Positions 51,536 to 63,925 are shown, counted from the first letter of the stretch. The stretch is 64,000 nt of DNA from Tubiluchus corallicola (GCA_030141605.1 JAQGDQ010000096.1:62001-126000); one strand, 5' to 3'. A program made the numbers and translations. Notes: generated by a model not told the origin, from the sequence alone.

Positions 51536-54470
51536 CCTTCTAGTGCCTGAATAGAGGAAAATTTGATAAATGTTCTTTGTATTCATACTATTTGTTACTT
51601 TTTATACACATAATGTAACAATAAAGTTTCATAAAAATTGATGAAGCCCTTCTCAAAATGGCACAATGTTCCCATATAGGAACATGAGGCACTGCCACGC
51701 AAAGATAAAGATAATAGCTGTATTTTTAATTGTGTCACTTCTGTAAACCAATAGATTCAATGCAACTTCTGTGAGACTAACTAATGTTATTTAGGGTTTT
51801 CTAGTTGTTGAAAATTTCACTGCACCAAAATTTTGTAGACACATGCTGTACATCTACTGTCAGCTAATATAGCATATAAAAATCTTTTTCTAAAGCAAGC
51901 ACTTGCTGCAAATGGACAATGAGCAATTGTTTCAACTATAAACAATCAGTAACTAGACAATGGAAAGCGTATAAAAAATTTAGTTGTATTTATAACACTA
52001 CCAAGGCCATCACATGCCACAGTCTGCAAAGTGCAAGTGCAAGGTTTTTATTTTATGATTTTACAATGAATATTCAAGTTTTTACGGAAAACACAGGGCG
52101 ACACCAAGAATAGTACAAAGATTGCCTGAAGTTTTTAGAAGGTGATAATGTTGACGAAATTACAATACTTCCACCAGACACTGGTGATGCTACAGTGGAT
52201 AGTGTTGTTGAAGAAGATACAGATCTTGCAGAACCAGCAGGGCTGTTAAAAGTGCACGAAAACCTAAGCAATGAAGAGGATGTTGATGCAGATAAAGATA
52301 TAGAAGCAACAAATAGGTAGAGTCACGCATAAAAGCATGCATTTTCTCTTTCTATTGAGGATGTGCCAGTTGGAAATGTGGCTGAAAAATATCCACTTTT
52401 AGCACATATGTCACTTGATATGTCACCTTCAGAATTGTGGAACATTTTCTGGAATGATGACATGACAAACAGCATTATTAAGCAGACCATCCTCTATTCA
52501 AGAAGAGATAAGAATCACTTTGGATTAGAGATAAGAATAATGATCACACCTTTGGATTAGACCGAGCAAACTTGCAGCGATTTCTAGGTATCATGTTATT
52601 CTCTGGTTACCACACTGTGTCATCTGAGAGAAACTACTGGAGAAACCAAGTGGACACAGAAGTGCAATTTGTGAAGAAAGCAATGTCAAGGGACGCATTT
52701 TTGACTATAAAAAGTGTATTCATCTTGCTGATAATGGGAACTTGGAAAAGGGGAACAAAGTAGCAAAGTGCAGCCTGTCTATGACTCTTTGATTAAGAAT
52801 TTGTGTCAATTTGGAATTCTCCACAAATGCCTTAGTGTGGACGAAGCTATGGGACCTTACCGAGGACTGCACTCTACTAGACTGTACATTCGAGGAAATC
52901 CAATCAGATTTGGTTGTTGTGTGGAAGTGATGGCTTTCCGTATAAGATGGATGTATATAAGGGAAGCGTTCAGATGGTCATGAGAACAAAACCCCATTAG
53001 ATACACAAGTTGTAATGGATATGGTAGACATCATCATGCAACATTCAAACCTTCTGAATCACTTTATATATTTCGATAACTTCTTCACAAGCATCAGTCT
53101 GCTTACCCAACTTGCAGAAAAAAAATCAAAGCTACAGGAACTATTTGTTGTGTTCGTACAGGCGAGCAATTCAGCACCCAAAATCTGACAAAAAACTAAA
53201 GAGGTGTTGTCGTGGAGACTATGAATTTGTCAGTGATGGAAATATGTTTGTACTACGATGGCATGACAATGCCATTGTTTGTCTTGCTAGTAATCATGAG
53301 ACACAGGAGCCAGTAACATCTGGAAAATGACAGCAGAAGGGAGAGTTGCTGATGTTTAGATGCTAGGCATTATGAAGAAGTATAACAAAATAATGGGATG
53401 GGTAGATCTATTGGATCGTTTGTGTAGCAGCTACAGACCAGGAATCTGCCAGAAGATATGGTTGTGGCCATTATTCACTCATGCTCTAAATGTATCTGTT
53501 ATAGCTACATGGCGTCTTTACCAACTACTCCAGCCAGAATGAGGCATGTCTCATCTTGACTTTCACAGAGAAATAACAATTGTTCTGATGAAGACTGAAA
53601 TTGCAAATGACATCACTAGAAAACTCTGTAGTGGACGCCATTTCAATATGACCAACGACATACGTTACGGTGGCCATGGTCATGCATTAGCTGCTGTGTC
53701 ACAGGGTCGGTGTGTTGTTTGTCAGTGTAATACACGCAATAAATGCCAGAAATGTCAAGTACGACTACACTATTCGAAGGGGAAGAAATGCTTCAAGAAC
53801 TAACACACTAAATTGCAGGACTAAATAATATAGAAGTTGACGTTCTTGTAATTTTGCACAGTGTATTTTGTAGTAGAAAAGGTTATCAATTTTTATGTTG
53901 AAATCTGTATTACAAATCTTTGGTTTTCTAAAAACTTTTTGCACTTTATAGCTATTTTTATACTGTAACAACAAATCTACTTCATGAAAAGCCTTTGAAA
54001 TAAGTGATAAATAAAAGGGCAATAAATGTGCAAATATATGAAGTAACCCCACGTACGCTCGTTGTGAATAAAAAATTGTTGTTACAAAATTATGCACTGG
54101 AGTGTCTAATGTTCCCATGTGGGAGAACATACGTACTTGCTGTAGACCTCAGTCTTTTACAGTAGCAAATGTTGTCTGAATTTATTTAGCGTACATACAC
54201 CCAGATATGTTACCTGTGTGTACCAAAATATTTTTGTCTGAAGAATATGTTGTTGAAGAGTTATGAAAATTAGTTTCAAAAATGGTAAGAATAGACACAA
54301 ACAACTCACAAGGTATCGTTAAAAATTACAAAATGTTATCCTGAGCATATATGTAGAAACAGTGTTCTTGCTTAATAATTCAAGCTAGACTAACAACTTC
54401 TTCAGTTTGGAAAAAAATGACAGTACCTGGAACTTGATGTTCCCATATGGGAACACTAGGCACTAAAAGG
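51536..54470 (+). mobile_element. piggyBac-family transposon, near full length, decayed
   Basis: The left end CCTTCTAGTGCCT follows TTAA (51532-51535). The right end, reverse-complemented, is CCTTTTAGTGCCT, followed by TTAT and, after a 10-bp AAAAGGTTAT duplication, by TTAA at 54481-54484. The 12-of-13 terminal match and TTAA target fit piggyBac. Length is about 2.9 kb with one transposase pseudogene. Palindromes GTTCCCATATAGGAAC (51668) and GTTCCCATATGGGAAC (54439) sit near each end, with a variant at 54111. Confidence 0.9.
52042..53803 (+). pseudogene. piggyBac transposase pseudogene
   Basis: Frames in series show an acidic N-terminus (ITILPPDTGDA, then EEDTDLAEPAG), the domain start SLDMSPSELWNIFWNDD, FLGIMLFSGYHTVSSERNYW, LSVDEAMGPYRGLHSTRLYI, YKMDVYKG, KKIKATGTICCVRTGE, MGWVDLLDRLCSSYRPGI and a C-terminal Cys-rich finger (CVVCQCN, KCQKCQVRLHYSKGKKCF). 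The three catalytic Asp codons of the family are present at 52840, 52950 and 53405. Several frameshifts and internal stops break it, so it is inactive. The copy is old but still easily recognised. Confidence 0.92.
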
Positions 54471-54493
54471 TTATAAAAGGTTAATAAATGTAG

Positions 54494-56170
54494 ATGATTT
54501 CGGTTATGTGGTCACTTCTCACAAAAAGTCAAGACAAGTGGAAAGAGATGGTAATTAAATCAATGTATAAAGGTGGAGGATCTGAAAGAGAATTAAGAAA
54601 TAGGCGTGGCATATTTTTGACTTCTGTTATTAGTAAACTATATGAAAAAATGCTCATTAAAGGAAGCATAGCCGTATTAGAAAGTAACATAAGCAATTTA
54701 CAATGTGGGAGACGGAGAAATAGAGGCACATCTGACCACGTTTTCACACTCAAGGCATTATTAGATTATAATAAGATGATGAAATCAGAAATGTATCTTT
54801 TATTTGGAGATGTGGAGAAATGTTTTGATCGGTTATGATTAAAAGATTGTATTTACGAATTATGGAAATTAGGTTTTCACTCGCGCGATTCCTTTTTAAG
54901 GTAAAAATTAAATAGTGAAGCCAGTGCTGTAATTAATACGCCTATTGGATTCACAGAAAATATTAAATTAATTGAAAATGTCAGACAAGGCACACCCATT
55001 GAACCAGTACTATGCGGTATTTGAATGAATAACATTATAGAAATACAAAGGCACCGCGTTACTTTGTTAGGTCCAGATTTACAAATAGGTACACTGTTAT
55101 ATGTAGACGATGTTTTATCTGCCGGCAGTGCAAAATAAGCAAAACTGTTGGGAATTTTAGAGAGATAGAAACTCAAAAAACGCTGTCATTTAATTTAAAA
55201 AAAAACAAAGTATATGGTGACTAATATGACAAAAAACAATATACAAAAGAATCAGTACAGAACCTAAAGAATGGAAAAATAAAAAAACAAATGAATATAA
55301 ATATCTAAAAATAAGTATCATCTGATGTGTGAAAATGGAGAGATAAAAATGAAATTTGATATATCTGAGGTGTTGGCTATTGGTAGTGAAACAAAAGTAG
55401 GTTTTTCTGTAACAGCAGTACGTTTAATATTATACGAAAATATGGTTGTTCCCTCTTTAACAAATAATAGTGAGACTTGGGCTAACCTCGCTTAAATAGA
55501 AGTAGATATGTTTGAGAGTATTCAGAGAGACGCATTATCAAAATCTTGTGCTAAAAAACAGTATGTGGGGCAGGCTAACTGAAACGCAGGCATGGCCTAT
55601 GTTATGTAGAATATAAAAAATTACGTACTATCACTTATTAATAAATTCAAAAGATGAAATGTTGGCTAAGCAGGTTTTAAGAGTACAAATAAGTAACAAT
55701 TTTATAAATGTTGGTACTCTGGAATTAAGGATATTATGATCAAATACAAAATTGACCTAAATGTAGTTGACATAAATTCAGTCAAAAAGTCTAAATGGAA
55801 GAAATATATAAAAAGCGAAATTAATGTATTTATCAAAAATGAACTTAAAATTAAAACAGAGTACATGAAAAAATTTAGATCTCTAAAAAACAACAGTTTT
55901 CAAAGGTCTTTTACACGAGATGAAAGAAATTATGGCTATAGGGTTGAACATGACTGATTTAAAGCAAATTTTAAAAACTCGTATAAAGAAGATTTGAAAT
56001 GTTCATTCTGTCATTTTGTAAATGATAATACAGAACATATGTTAGAATGTAGGTCAATATACATTAATAAATGTTGATTATCTGTGCAAGATATTAGTGA
56101 TACCCACATATATAAATTAAGAAAAGTTCGACTGTATGTCACAGAGCTCTTGCAGCTAAAAGTGTAATGA
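54494..56170 (+). pseudogene. LINE reverse-transcriptase pseudogene
   Basis: Begins with WKEMVIKSMYKGGG, RNRRGIFLTSVISKLYEKML and LQCGRRRNRGTSDHVFTLKA, then FGDVEKCFDRL, NVRQGTPIEPVLCGI and the catalytic box LLYVDDVLSAG near 55093-55125. Towards the end CSFCHFVNDNTEHMLEC is the usual C-terminal Cys/His motif of LINE proteins. It is broken by stops and frameshifts. The N-terminal endonuclease region is missing: the copy begins directly behind the piggyBac right end. Confidence 0.85.
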
Positions 56171-57775
56171 AAGACGAGTAAACAGTGACAGTAATCGTTG
56201 ATTAGTGGAAAAGAAATTTATGTGTACAAAATACGTGTTTTTGATCTTGCAAACTGGCACTTTTTATTGAAGTCAGTTTGGTCGCCGTTTGGTGAAGAGG
56301 ATCGTGTGTATCCGCGGTAAGACTCCCTCGAAAATAATATTAGTACATTGTAATTCCTGGTGGTTTTTGTACCCTTTTTCTTACACCTTTAAGGTAAGCT
56401 ACAGTAATAATCTGAAACATGTTTTTCTTTTCTTTAAATTGGCGGATTTTGTAATTCAGTGCAAAAATTGTTTAAGTATATAAATCACACAGAGCATTAT
56501 GGGATATGTCAATGTATAGTATTTAATATACACTTTGAATCTAGAAATGTCACTTAACTCCAACAAGCAGTAATTGTTGCACACAAGACATATATAATGT
56601 AAATTTTCCAAAAAAAGCAAGTTTAGTTCAACATTTAGCTCAAAATTCAGAAGAAATTTAATTTTGGGAGTCCACCTTATGGCGCGCACTGTGAATGTAT
56701 GATGAAAGTCGTCGATGTTCGATTTTCGCCTTTTCTGAATTGCTTGATAAATCTTAACAACAATCTGTGCTTATTGTTATACTTCCTTACCATCCATCAA
56801 GCTGACCGTTTTGAAAAGCATATGTGTTACACAGTTGTCTCAGTGTGTCACAACATGATGAAAATACTATTTATGTTCATTTTTGAAAAAGCTAAGAAAA
56901 TTTTAATGGCACAGTGACTTGGTCAGGTATATATTTCAAACTTAAACTACTAAACTGTACTAATAACAAGAAAATCACACTAAAGCAAAACAATTTAGCA
57001 AAGCTTGACGGGAGGTGAATGGGAGGTTAAATGAAACTTAAATACACAAATATCAAAACTGCACCTAAACTGTTTATTTCTATAAATACAAAAGTTTTAC
57101 AGAAAATACAAAACTTCCATCGACAATGTAAGCCTAGAAAACATGGGTCCCCTAACATGGTCGACACGACAGCTGTATACATGATGCAGTTGCACTTTCA
57201 TCATATGCAGTTATCATTATAAACTCAAAATTTTATGATCATAACATACAGCAACTAAAAATGCATCGTTGTTATCATGTAATAGCAATAATATCCATAC
57301 TAATGACTGACTAATGTCAGGGGACACAATAATGATTATAAACAATTATTTAAGTTAGTACATATCTAAGAAATGGCCTTCCAAAACATATTATGCAGCA
57401 CACCTGAAACTTGCATAAGGATTAGTAATTCATTCCGATTAGTCTCTTACAAACGCACAACTCACACAACACAAGAAAACTGCTGCTAGGCATTTCAAAG
57501 GAATTTTAGTATTTGGCACCATGAACATGGATGACACAAATTTGGACCAGCTCCACTAACACTTGATTATTTAACCATACATATCCGCTCACGTACCAAG
57601 CATAATTTATAAACTTCAATAACAATCACAAATGCTAATATAGGTGCTACAAGTTTAAAGAGGACATGTCTACACTGTAAAACGAATATTACACAATATT
57701 GTGTGGGGTTACTTGCATTGCTTCAATTCTACATAGTATCAGATAAGCTAACACACGTCAGCCAAACTTGCCATC
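56171..57775. other. Intergenic sequence, no feature recognised
   Basis: May start with the 3' UTR of the LINE copy. Short open frames lack recognisable motifs. Confidence 0.4.
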
Positions 57776-58293
57776 CAGTGGCGGCTCGTAGCTAAGATGA
57801 GTGGGCGTACTGCTTCGGAACAATTTTACCATTGTTCAAATAGTGTGTAAAATGCATATTACTCAATACAAGGATGCCATGACTAAATAATTTACATTTT
57901 CTATAAAATAAAAGAACTGAAAAACTAAGAATTAAATAGAATAGCTGGAAGAATGATAATCATCTAATTCTACACTTTATCACATTTAAGAATATGGTAC
58001 GCGATTTTTAAGCACAACACACGCTGAGTCAAAAAGGAACACTACCTGCGTGAACGACAGTGCTGTCTCTACCTAGCATGCAGCTTCGTATTTCAGACAT
58101 GTACACATGGCCGTATGTGCACACAACAGCTGAACACCGTATTGCTGGAACTGTGGAGCACACAAATTTGTCATGTGCTCAGGGTCCATACAAGGAATTA
58201 TAAGTACGTACAAGTGTAAATAACTAAAGAAAACAGAAAGCAGAAAATAGGGGGTGTTGCAGTTCCACAGTGGCTATACATGAGCCGCCACTG
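57776..58293. mobile_element. Non-autonomous element with CAGTGGCGGCTC ends, probably hAT
   Basis: Both ends read CAGTGGCGGCTC inwards, a perfect 12-bp terminal inverted repeat. Flanks TTGCCATC and TTGTTATA match at 5 of 8, a weak trace of an 8-bp duplication. Length 518 bp, no coding capacity. It lies about 580 bp past the end of the MPRIP-like gene. Confidence 0.75.
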
Positions 58294-58575
58294 TTGTTAT
58301 AACGAACATTCACATAGCTGCAAACATGTCTATATTCACCAATTCTAAAATAAATCTTTTAACCATCAGCTCACAGGCACTGAGACATTGAGTACAAATT
58401 AAAAATGTTGAGTAACCGTCAAAATGGCACAACTTTAACAACACTATTTAACAGCACAATTTGCAATAATTCAAGTTGCTTTTTGTTACATTTAAGATTT
58501 GTACAATTTTGTGTAAAATAAATAATAACGACAACAGTACTAACCTTCACCATGATCTTGTAATTATCCATATGA

Positions 58576-58581
58576 TTTATT
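58576..58581 (-). promoter_or_regulatory. Candidate polyadenylation signal of the MPRIP-like gene
   Basis: AATAAA on the - strand about 300 bp past the stop at 58877. Prediction from the hexamer only. Confidence 0.35.
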
Positions 58582-58876
58582 AATAAATAACTATAATTAG
58601 ACTATAAAGTCACAAATGTTAACAGCTAAAAATGTTGATATAGTTTGTGAAATATTATGCAATAAAACAGTAAAAACCAGATGAATGTGGGACATTTAAA
58701 AAGTGCAGTGCATCATAATAAAAAATCAAATATTTTACAGAGTTTACATTGAGCCACAACAATAAAACATTTGTAGAATAATGCAAAGCTGCTAAATGAA
58801 TATTTGTAAAAACAAGTTTTTGGCACAAATTTTAGTTGCTAAATGATGAGAAGAAAACAAAAAGCAATTAGAATGT

Positions 58877-59019
58877 TTAAACATCATTGTCATTGGATTC
58901 GAAGTAGCGTAGTCTGTTTGCCACTATACCTACTGGTGTTTGTAAGCTAAACCAGCCATCTGGTCCAAGATCTACGGTATAACGGTAACATACAGGCATA
59001 CTCTGAGATCTCCTATAAG
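58877..59019 (-). CDS. MPRIP-like last exon with stop
   Basis: Encodes YRRSQSMPVCYRYTVDLGPD and then GWFSLQTPVGIVANRLRYFE, with TAA at 58877-58879. The RSQSMP string may correspond to the KSKSNP motif after the MPRIP coiled coil; the rest has no counterpart I know. Acceptor TTTCTAG. Confidence 0.82.
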
Positions 59020-62000
59020 CTAGAAAATGAAAATAAACAGTACACTGCACATAATAACATCAAATTAGTACTCTAACTAGCGGTTAGTGGTTAAAAACAT
59101 GACCAAAGTTTATTAGCAACTGTTATTGTTATTATAAATGTTGTTATTATTGTTGTTGCCATTGTTGTCACTGTTTACCTATCTATTAAAATTAGTCATT
59201 ACTTCAAGAGTGCAGTGCAAATCTTTTCAGAAAGTCTAGTTGCATTAGTAACATGCATATTGTACATTAAGCAACCATAAACAAAATGAAGCAATTCATG
59301 CACTTCTAAGAAAATATGTCTAGGTATTACTTGTGTTCTGCTAAAATGCTTTTTTTCTTTCTCATATGTGTAAAATCATGGGCAAGCAGGAAATCACAAA
59401 AACACACTATTGATTCGTTATAGATAGAATCTTTGTATGCGATGATTAGCTGTATTAAGTTCGAAATATATTAATTAAAGTTTATTATTAGATTATTAAT
59501 TTGAAATTTATTAAAATAGCACTCTATGTAATAGAGAAAAATAATAAAACAACTAATGCACAAACTCACATTTAGTTCGCAGAGTGAAGGGTCGCTTGAA
59601 ATCATCTGGTGTAGAAGATGCAGGAGTGCCATCCTCATTTGTTGCAATATCATCTAAGAACAAATTATATGGCACAATAGAAGGCTATTTTGAAGAGACT
59701 TTTTTACTTTAACTCTGACATGGAAAAATACTTTCAATAATGTATCGATGCACAGTCTTGATTTAATTAATATAGGTATTGAATTGTGAAAGCAGCTATA
59801 ACTTGTCCAACTGTTTATGTAAGTGGAAAGGCAATATAAAACACAAAATACATAAAAATAGCCACTTAGTTTTCATTAGGTGTTATAGAAAATTCCATTT
59901 TTTCTTTATATTTTTCTTTAAATTCTTACGTAAATTTAGACAATATCTTTAGCAACACATTACCATAAAAAAGTAGAATAAATGTTTCTTATTTTCCTAC
60001 CATTTGGTGAAGAACTAAATCGTCTGGTCCTTTCTCTACTTCTAGGACGGTGAGAACCAAATTCGGCTATCCTTTTATTAAGTTTCTCCAGCTGCTCTTC
60101 TTTATCTTTCTTTTCCTTTTCCAGCTCACGACATATTTCATCATGCCTTTCCTTATCCTTTTCATACTCCTGTAAACAGATTTACACCTAACATTACGGA
60201 ATCTGGTTTAGCAAAATTCACCTTTCTTTTAGTTCTTTTCACTTTTACTTTTAAGCAGTTTAAAACAATTTCAACACGAAGCACTTAATACACAAAAGGT
60301 GAGAATCACAAACTGGGTATTTGTCATGCAAAGGGAAGTAACTGCACTGAGTTCTTCACTATTATTAATCTTGCTAAAATTCACTGCAGACAACATAGAC
60401 TAATATACTTAATGAATAACTACACATATCAAAAAATACATAGACGTTATGCATACAAGTGTCCATCTGACTAAATGTGCACTTTAGCATGTGCTGTATT
60501 ATACTTTACCAGGCAACACGAAGAGTTCAAAAGAAGAACAGAACACCTCCAACTTGGCAATTTGTAAATCATTTGTAAGATAAATTAAAACTGAACTAGT
60601 GTTAATGTCATTATTAAATTAAATATATAAATTGCAGATAAAATATATCTAAAACACATTTAAATCATAAACAGACAGGAAACAACTGGCATGTTAGTCA
60701 TAAAATATTAAAGTTTTGTTGATAACATTAGACATAAAATAAACTTTTTCAAAACAAGCATATCTTTTTTATTGTAAAACATGGACATTCTTCCACAAAA
60801 CTTCATTTGAGGAGGAACCTTGACGATACTTATTCTAGCATAAGTCATATAATAATAATTTGCTGTACTGAAACTGTTTCACTTTTCTATACTGTTGATA
60901 AGTTTTAAGTAAAAAGTGATAAGATCAAAAAATTTCTGCAAATAGCTCCATGTTATTAAATGCTTTTTTCAGTTGTGTAGACATTATTTTCAATTTTACC
61001 TGCTGCGCATCGTTAAGGCGAGTTTTTAATAAAGAAATTTCTACTTTATGATTCTCTACTTCAGCTTCTTTTTCTCTAAGGCTGGCCTAAAAAATAAAAA
61101 TAAATACTTTAGACGCATCGTTTGAAGAATAATTAATTAGAATTAATTTAAATAATTCTAAAGCTAAGAAAGTATTGCTACAAACGTTGCCTGAAAAACA
61201 GTAATTAATTAATAGCAAATTTCTTAAAGGGGAAAATGTCCTGATCAGTTTCTGATAGATCAGAGGCAAACCAAGAATAATTTGTTAAAATCAGATTATC
61301 TATAATCAATGCATGCAACAGTAAGCTTAGTGGACTTGGTATAATATAGCCATCAACACTGCTTCAGTTTACCCGAATAAACATATTTTCATAAGTAAAC
61401 ACTTCATTAGATCAAATAAAACAAAAGAATTGGTAAGTTAATACAAAAACAGAAGGCATTTCACAAAGTGCTACATTTTAAATTATAAAATAGCTTGCAA
61501 ATGAAATGGATGGTTTCTGGTAATCTCATATGATACGTAGTATATAGTGTAGTATGTGTACACATGGCTAAAAAGCCTATCTCTATTCAGTGTTTCATGT
61601 CAGACAATTGACATTGATGATTAGCTTGATTGTTCAATAGCATTAATAGCATTGCATTAAACAGTGCATTCTGGCTTGCAGTGTGATGAACTCGTATAAA
61701 AACACAACAATGGCAGCAAGGCAACATAAAGTCAAACTTTACTTAAAATAAAAAACAACAACAGACATATGGTACCTGAAGAGTATGATAATCTTCTGCA
61801 GATGTGCTAGTGTCGGCACCGGTTTCAGTCTGTCCGCTGTTTTTTTTAATGGAAATTCGACGACGTAACTCTTGATTAGCAACTTGCAAATCCTGCAAAC
61901 AATAAATGCGGAAAGTGAGGCGTTTTAAAAAGAACTTAAAATATGCTATTTACACACAAGTTTACCCTTAAGCCAAACAGTGCTTTTTATATAAGCCTCA

Positions 62001-63925
62001 CCACTGGTATGGTGTGCTCTTTCAACCCAACAACACAAAAAGCAGTGCTTTTTAAAGATATAATAATATATCTATATATATACCTGTAGTGCATTTTACT
62101 TCATTTGTATGAATAAGGTTTTAATGTGTAAGAGAACAACTGCGTAAATCTTTCTGCAAGTAATTTGAATTGTTTCACACTGAACTGCCTCACAGAAGAA
62201 TTTAACAGCTGAAGCTTGTATATGAATACAAATATTAAGTATTGAGTTGACTGGTAATATATGTATACAACGTTTCTCAGTGCTGCAGTGTATCTGGTGT
62301 GTATATACAACACAGATAATTTACAAATTACAACTGATTAACTGATCAACTAATACCTGCATATCAGAGGTCAAACGATGAAGGAGCACTTCCCTTAAAC
62401 TCTATACACGACTAAAGAATACTAAATTGTTCCCTTCTCTTCATTATGTCTTCAGACTTACAAAATGGAGAGCAAAGCAGATGATCGTGTTACTTATTAT
62501 TTGGTAAAATTGAATCGCAGAAAATCAAGTTCACAAAAATGCAATATATTCAAACCTGCAGACGCTGAGTTTGAGACGCTAAGCTTTCGGCAAGAGATGC
62601 ATTTTCCAAACACTTAATTGAGTACTGTTCTGATAAAAGCCTGACTTCATCTTCCATTGCTTCTAATTTCTCTCTGTAAATAGGCTTAGCTATTTAAATA
62701 ACATGCATAGGACTCAATGTCATTAAAGTATAATCAATAGTTAGGACAGAACACGCACACAAGTTGCAAATATGTCATACTAATATGTTTATTTACCACT
62801 TGATCGGCATTGCGCCTTTCTTGGGGGAGAGGGTTACTGATGATGTAACAGTTTTTCATAGGTATTTAGTAAAACGAAGGTCTAGATTTGGACAACTCAG
62901 TTATGTGAAAGGAATTGTTTCATATTAACATAAATATCATAATCACAAAAAATTTCAAGCAATTTGAGCCATAGCCATGAGTTTCAAAGAATTCAGTTTG
63001 AGCTACCATTGTAATTAAAATTGCCCGAATTTCACACGAGAACATTTTGTTTCTTTAGTTTCATAGACAGGTATGACTCACAAAGGCAGACATGATCCAC
63101 AAACATGAACTTAATCTACAAAGGCAAATATGAACCACAAAGGTGGATGTATCACATGACCATGAAAAGCAGATGATCCACAAACAAAGCAAAAATACCA
63201 ATGCATTTTTTCAAGGTGACATACTTATTATACAATTATACAATTACACCTATTTATACAATTTATTATTTTTTCCAACGAAACACGAATTAATAAAATC
63301 AATTTTCTGAACTGCACAAATTCACCTAGTGTAGTAATCAAACAGCAGCCAACAGATGAAAAACATAAATTCTCAGTAGTAACAAGAAATAACTCTAACA
63401 ATCAAAATTCACTAATAATAGCTATCATGATGCATTACTTACTCATGAATAGAGGAATTTGCTGAAACTATCTCCTGCTCATACTGACGTTTAAAAACTT
63501 CAATTTGCTTGACTAATTCTTCTTGGTGCTCTCTTTTAATAGCATCCAATGCTGTTTGAAAAAACAACAGAAAATAACGAGCGCTATTAATTAAATTGAT
63601 TTGTTATGAGGAGGTGTTTTGCAATCATGAAAATTAAAAATATAGCATACTCGAATAAAGTTTGCAATGTAATAGCAGTTGCTGAATTTGACCATTTGAA
63701 AATAAATTACAATTACTTATCGCTATCATTGCAATAATTATTATATAATGCGAATGCAGAACATTCTATCATTTTACCAGATCGAGTAGCTGCCGTTTCC
63801 TCAGCTAATGCTTTGGCATGATCCCGTTTTAATTCCTCGATTTCCTGATGATGTCGATCTCTTATTTCCTGAATAAGCTGCCGATGTGATACTTGTAAGG
63901 CTGTAGAACCTTTTTCAGTCATTTC
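58877..63925 (-). CDS. MPRIP/TRIOBP/Outspread-family coiled-coil protein, C-terminal part
   Basis: Eight exons in transcript order: 63778-63925, 63443-63551, 62556-62673, 61776-61892, 61000-61086, 60001-60169, 59570-59653 and 58877-59019. All junctions are in phase, giving 324 residues. Nearly everything is predicted coiled coil rich in Glu, Lys and Gln. LAEETAATRSALDAIKREHQ and LSEQYSIKCLENASLAESLA align with LAEETAATISAIEAMKNAHR and LSEQYSQKCLENAHLAQAL as I recall them from MPRIP. Family knowledge: MPRIP binds F-actin and RhoA through N-terminal PH domains (outside the window) and the myosin phosphatase targeting subunit through the C-terminal coiled coil. TRIOBP is the close vertebrate paralogue, so no single symbol is given. 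Confidence 0.85.
59570..59653 (-). CDS. MPRIP-like exon: post-coil
   Basis: Encodes DIATNEDGTPASSTPDDFKR and then PFTLRTK. Supported by the TTCTTAG acceptor, the T|GTGAGT donor and phase. Homology is weak. Confidence 0.8.
60001..60169 (-). CDS. MPRIP-like exon: end of coiled coil
   Basis: Encodes EYEKDKERHDEICRELEKEK and then KDKEEQLEKLNKRIAEFGSH, followed by an Arg/Ser-rich PRSRERTRRFSSSPN. Acceptor GTTTACAG, donor ATG|GTAGGA. Confidence 0.87.
60170..60999. other. Intron of the MPRIP-like gene, no feature recognised
   Basis: AT-rich; no transposon ends or coding motif seen. The other larger introns of this gene (61087-61775, 61893-62555, 62674-63442) are likewise empty to my reading. Confidence 0.4.
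61000..61086 (-). CDS. MPRIP-like exon: coiled coil
   Basis: Encodes ASLREKEAEVENHKVEISLL and then KTRLNDAQQ, exactly 29 codons. It resembles the LRVKESEIQYLKQEISSLK segment of MPRIP. Acceptor TTTTTAG, donor CAG|GTAAAA. Confidence 0.87.
61776..61892 (-). CDS. MPRIP-like exon: coiled coil
   Basis: Encodes DLQVANQELRRRISIKKNSG and then a Thr/Ser-rich break before EDYHTLQ. It aligns with the NQELNNRL region of MPRIP. Acceptor TTTGCAG, donor CAG|GTACCA. Confidence 0.88.
62556..62673 (-). CDS. MPRIP-like exon: family signature
   Basis: Encodes EKLEAMEDEVRLLSEQYSIK and then CLENASLAESLASQTQRLQ, the most conserved stretch in the gene. Acceptor TTTACAG, donor CAG|GTTTGA. Confidence 0.9.
63443..63551 (-). 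CDS. MPRIP-like exon: coiled coil
   Basis: Encodes ALDAIKREHQEELVKQIEVF and then KRQYEQEIVSANSSIHE. Acceptor CAAACAG, donor GA|GTAAGT. Confidence 0.88.
63778..63925 (-). CDS. MPRIP-like exon: coiled coil
   Basis: Encodes EMTEKGSTALQVSHRQLIQE and then IRDRHHQEIEELKRDHAKAL, ending AEETAATRS. Acceptor GATATAG, donor CTG|GTAAAA. It starts in phase 0, so more exons must lie upstream. Confidence 0.88.

Noticed and set aside
53765-54130. 121-codon - strand frame inside the piggyBac element
   Set aside because: It is opposite to the transposase, AT-rich and hydrophobic without motifs. Treated as a chance frame.
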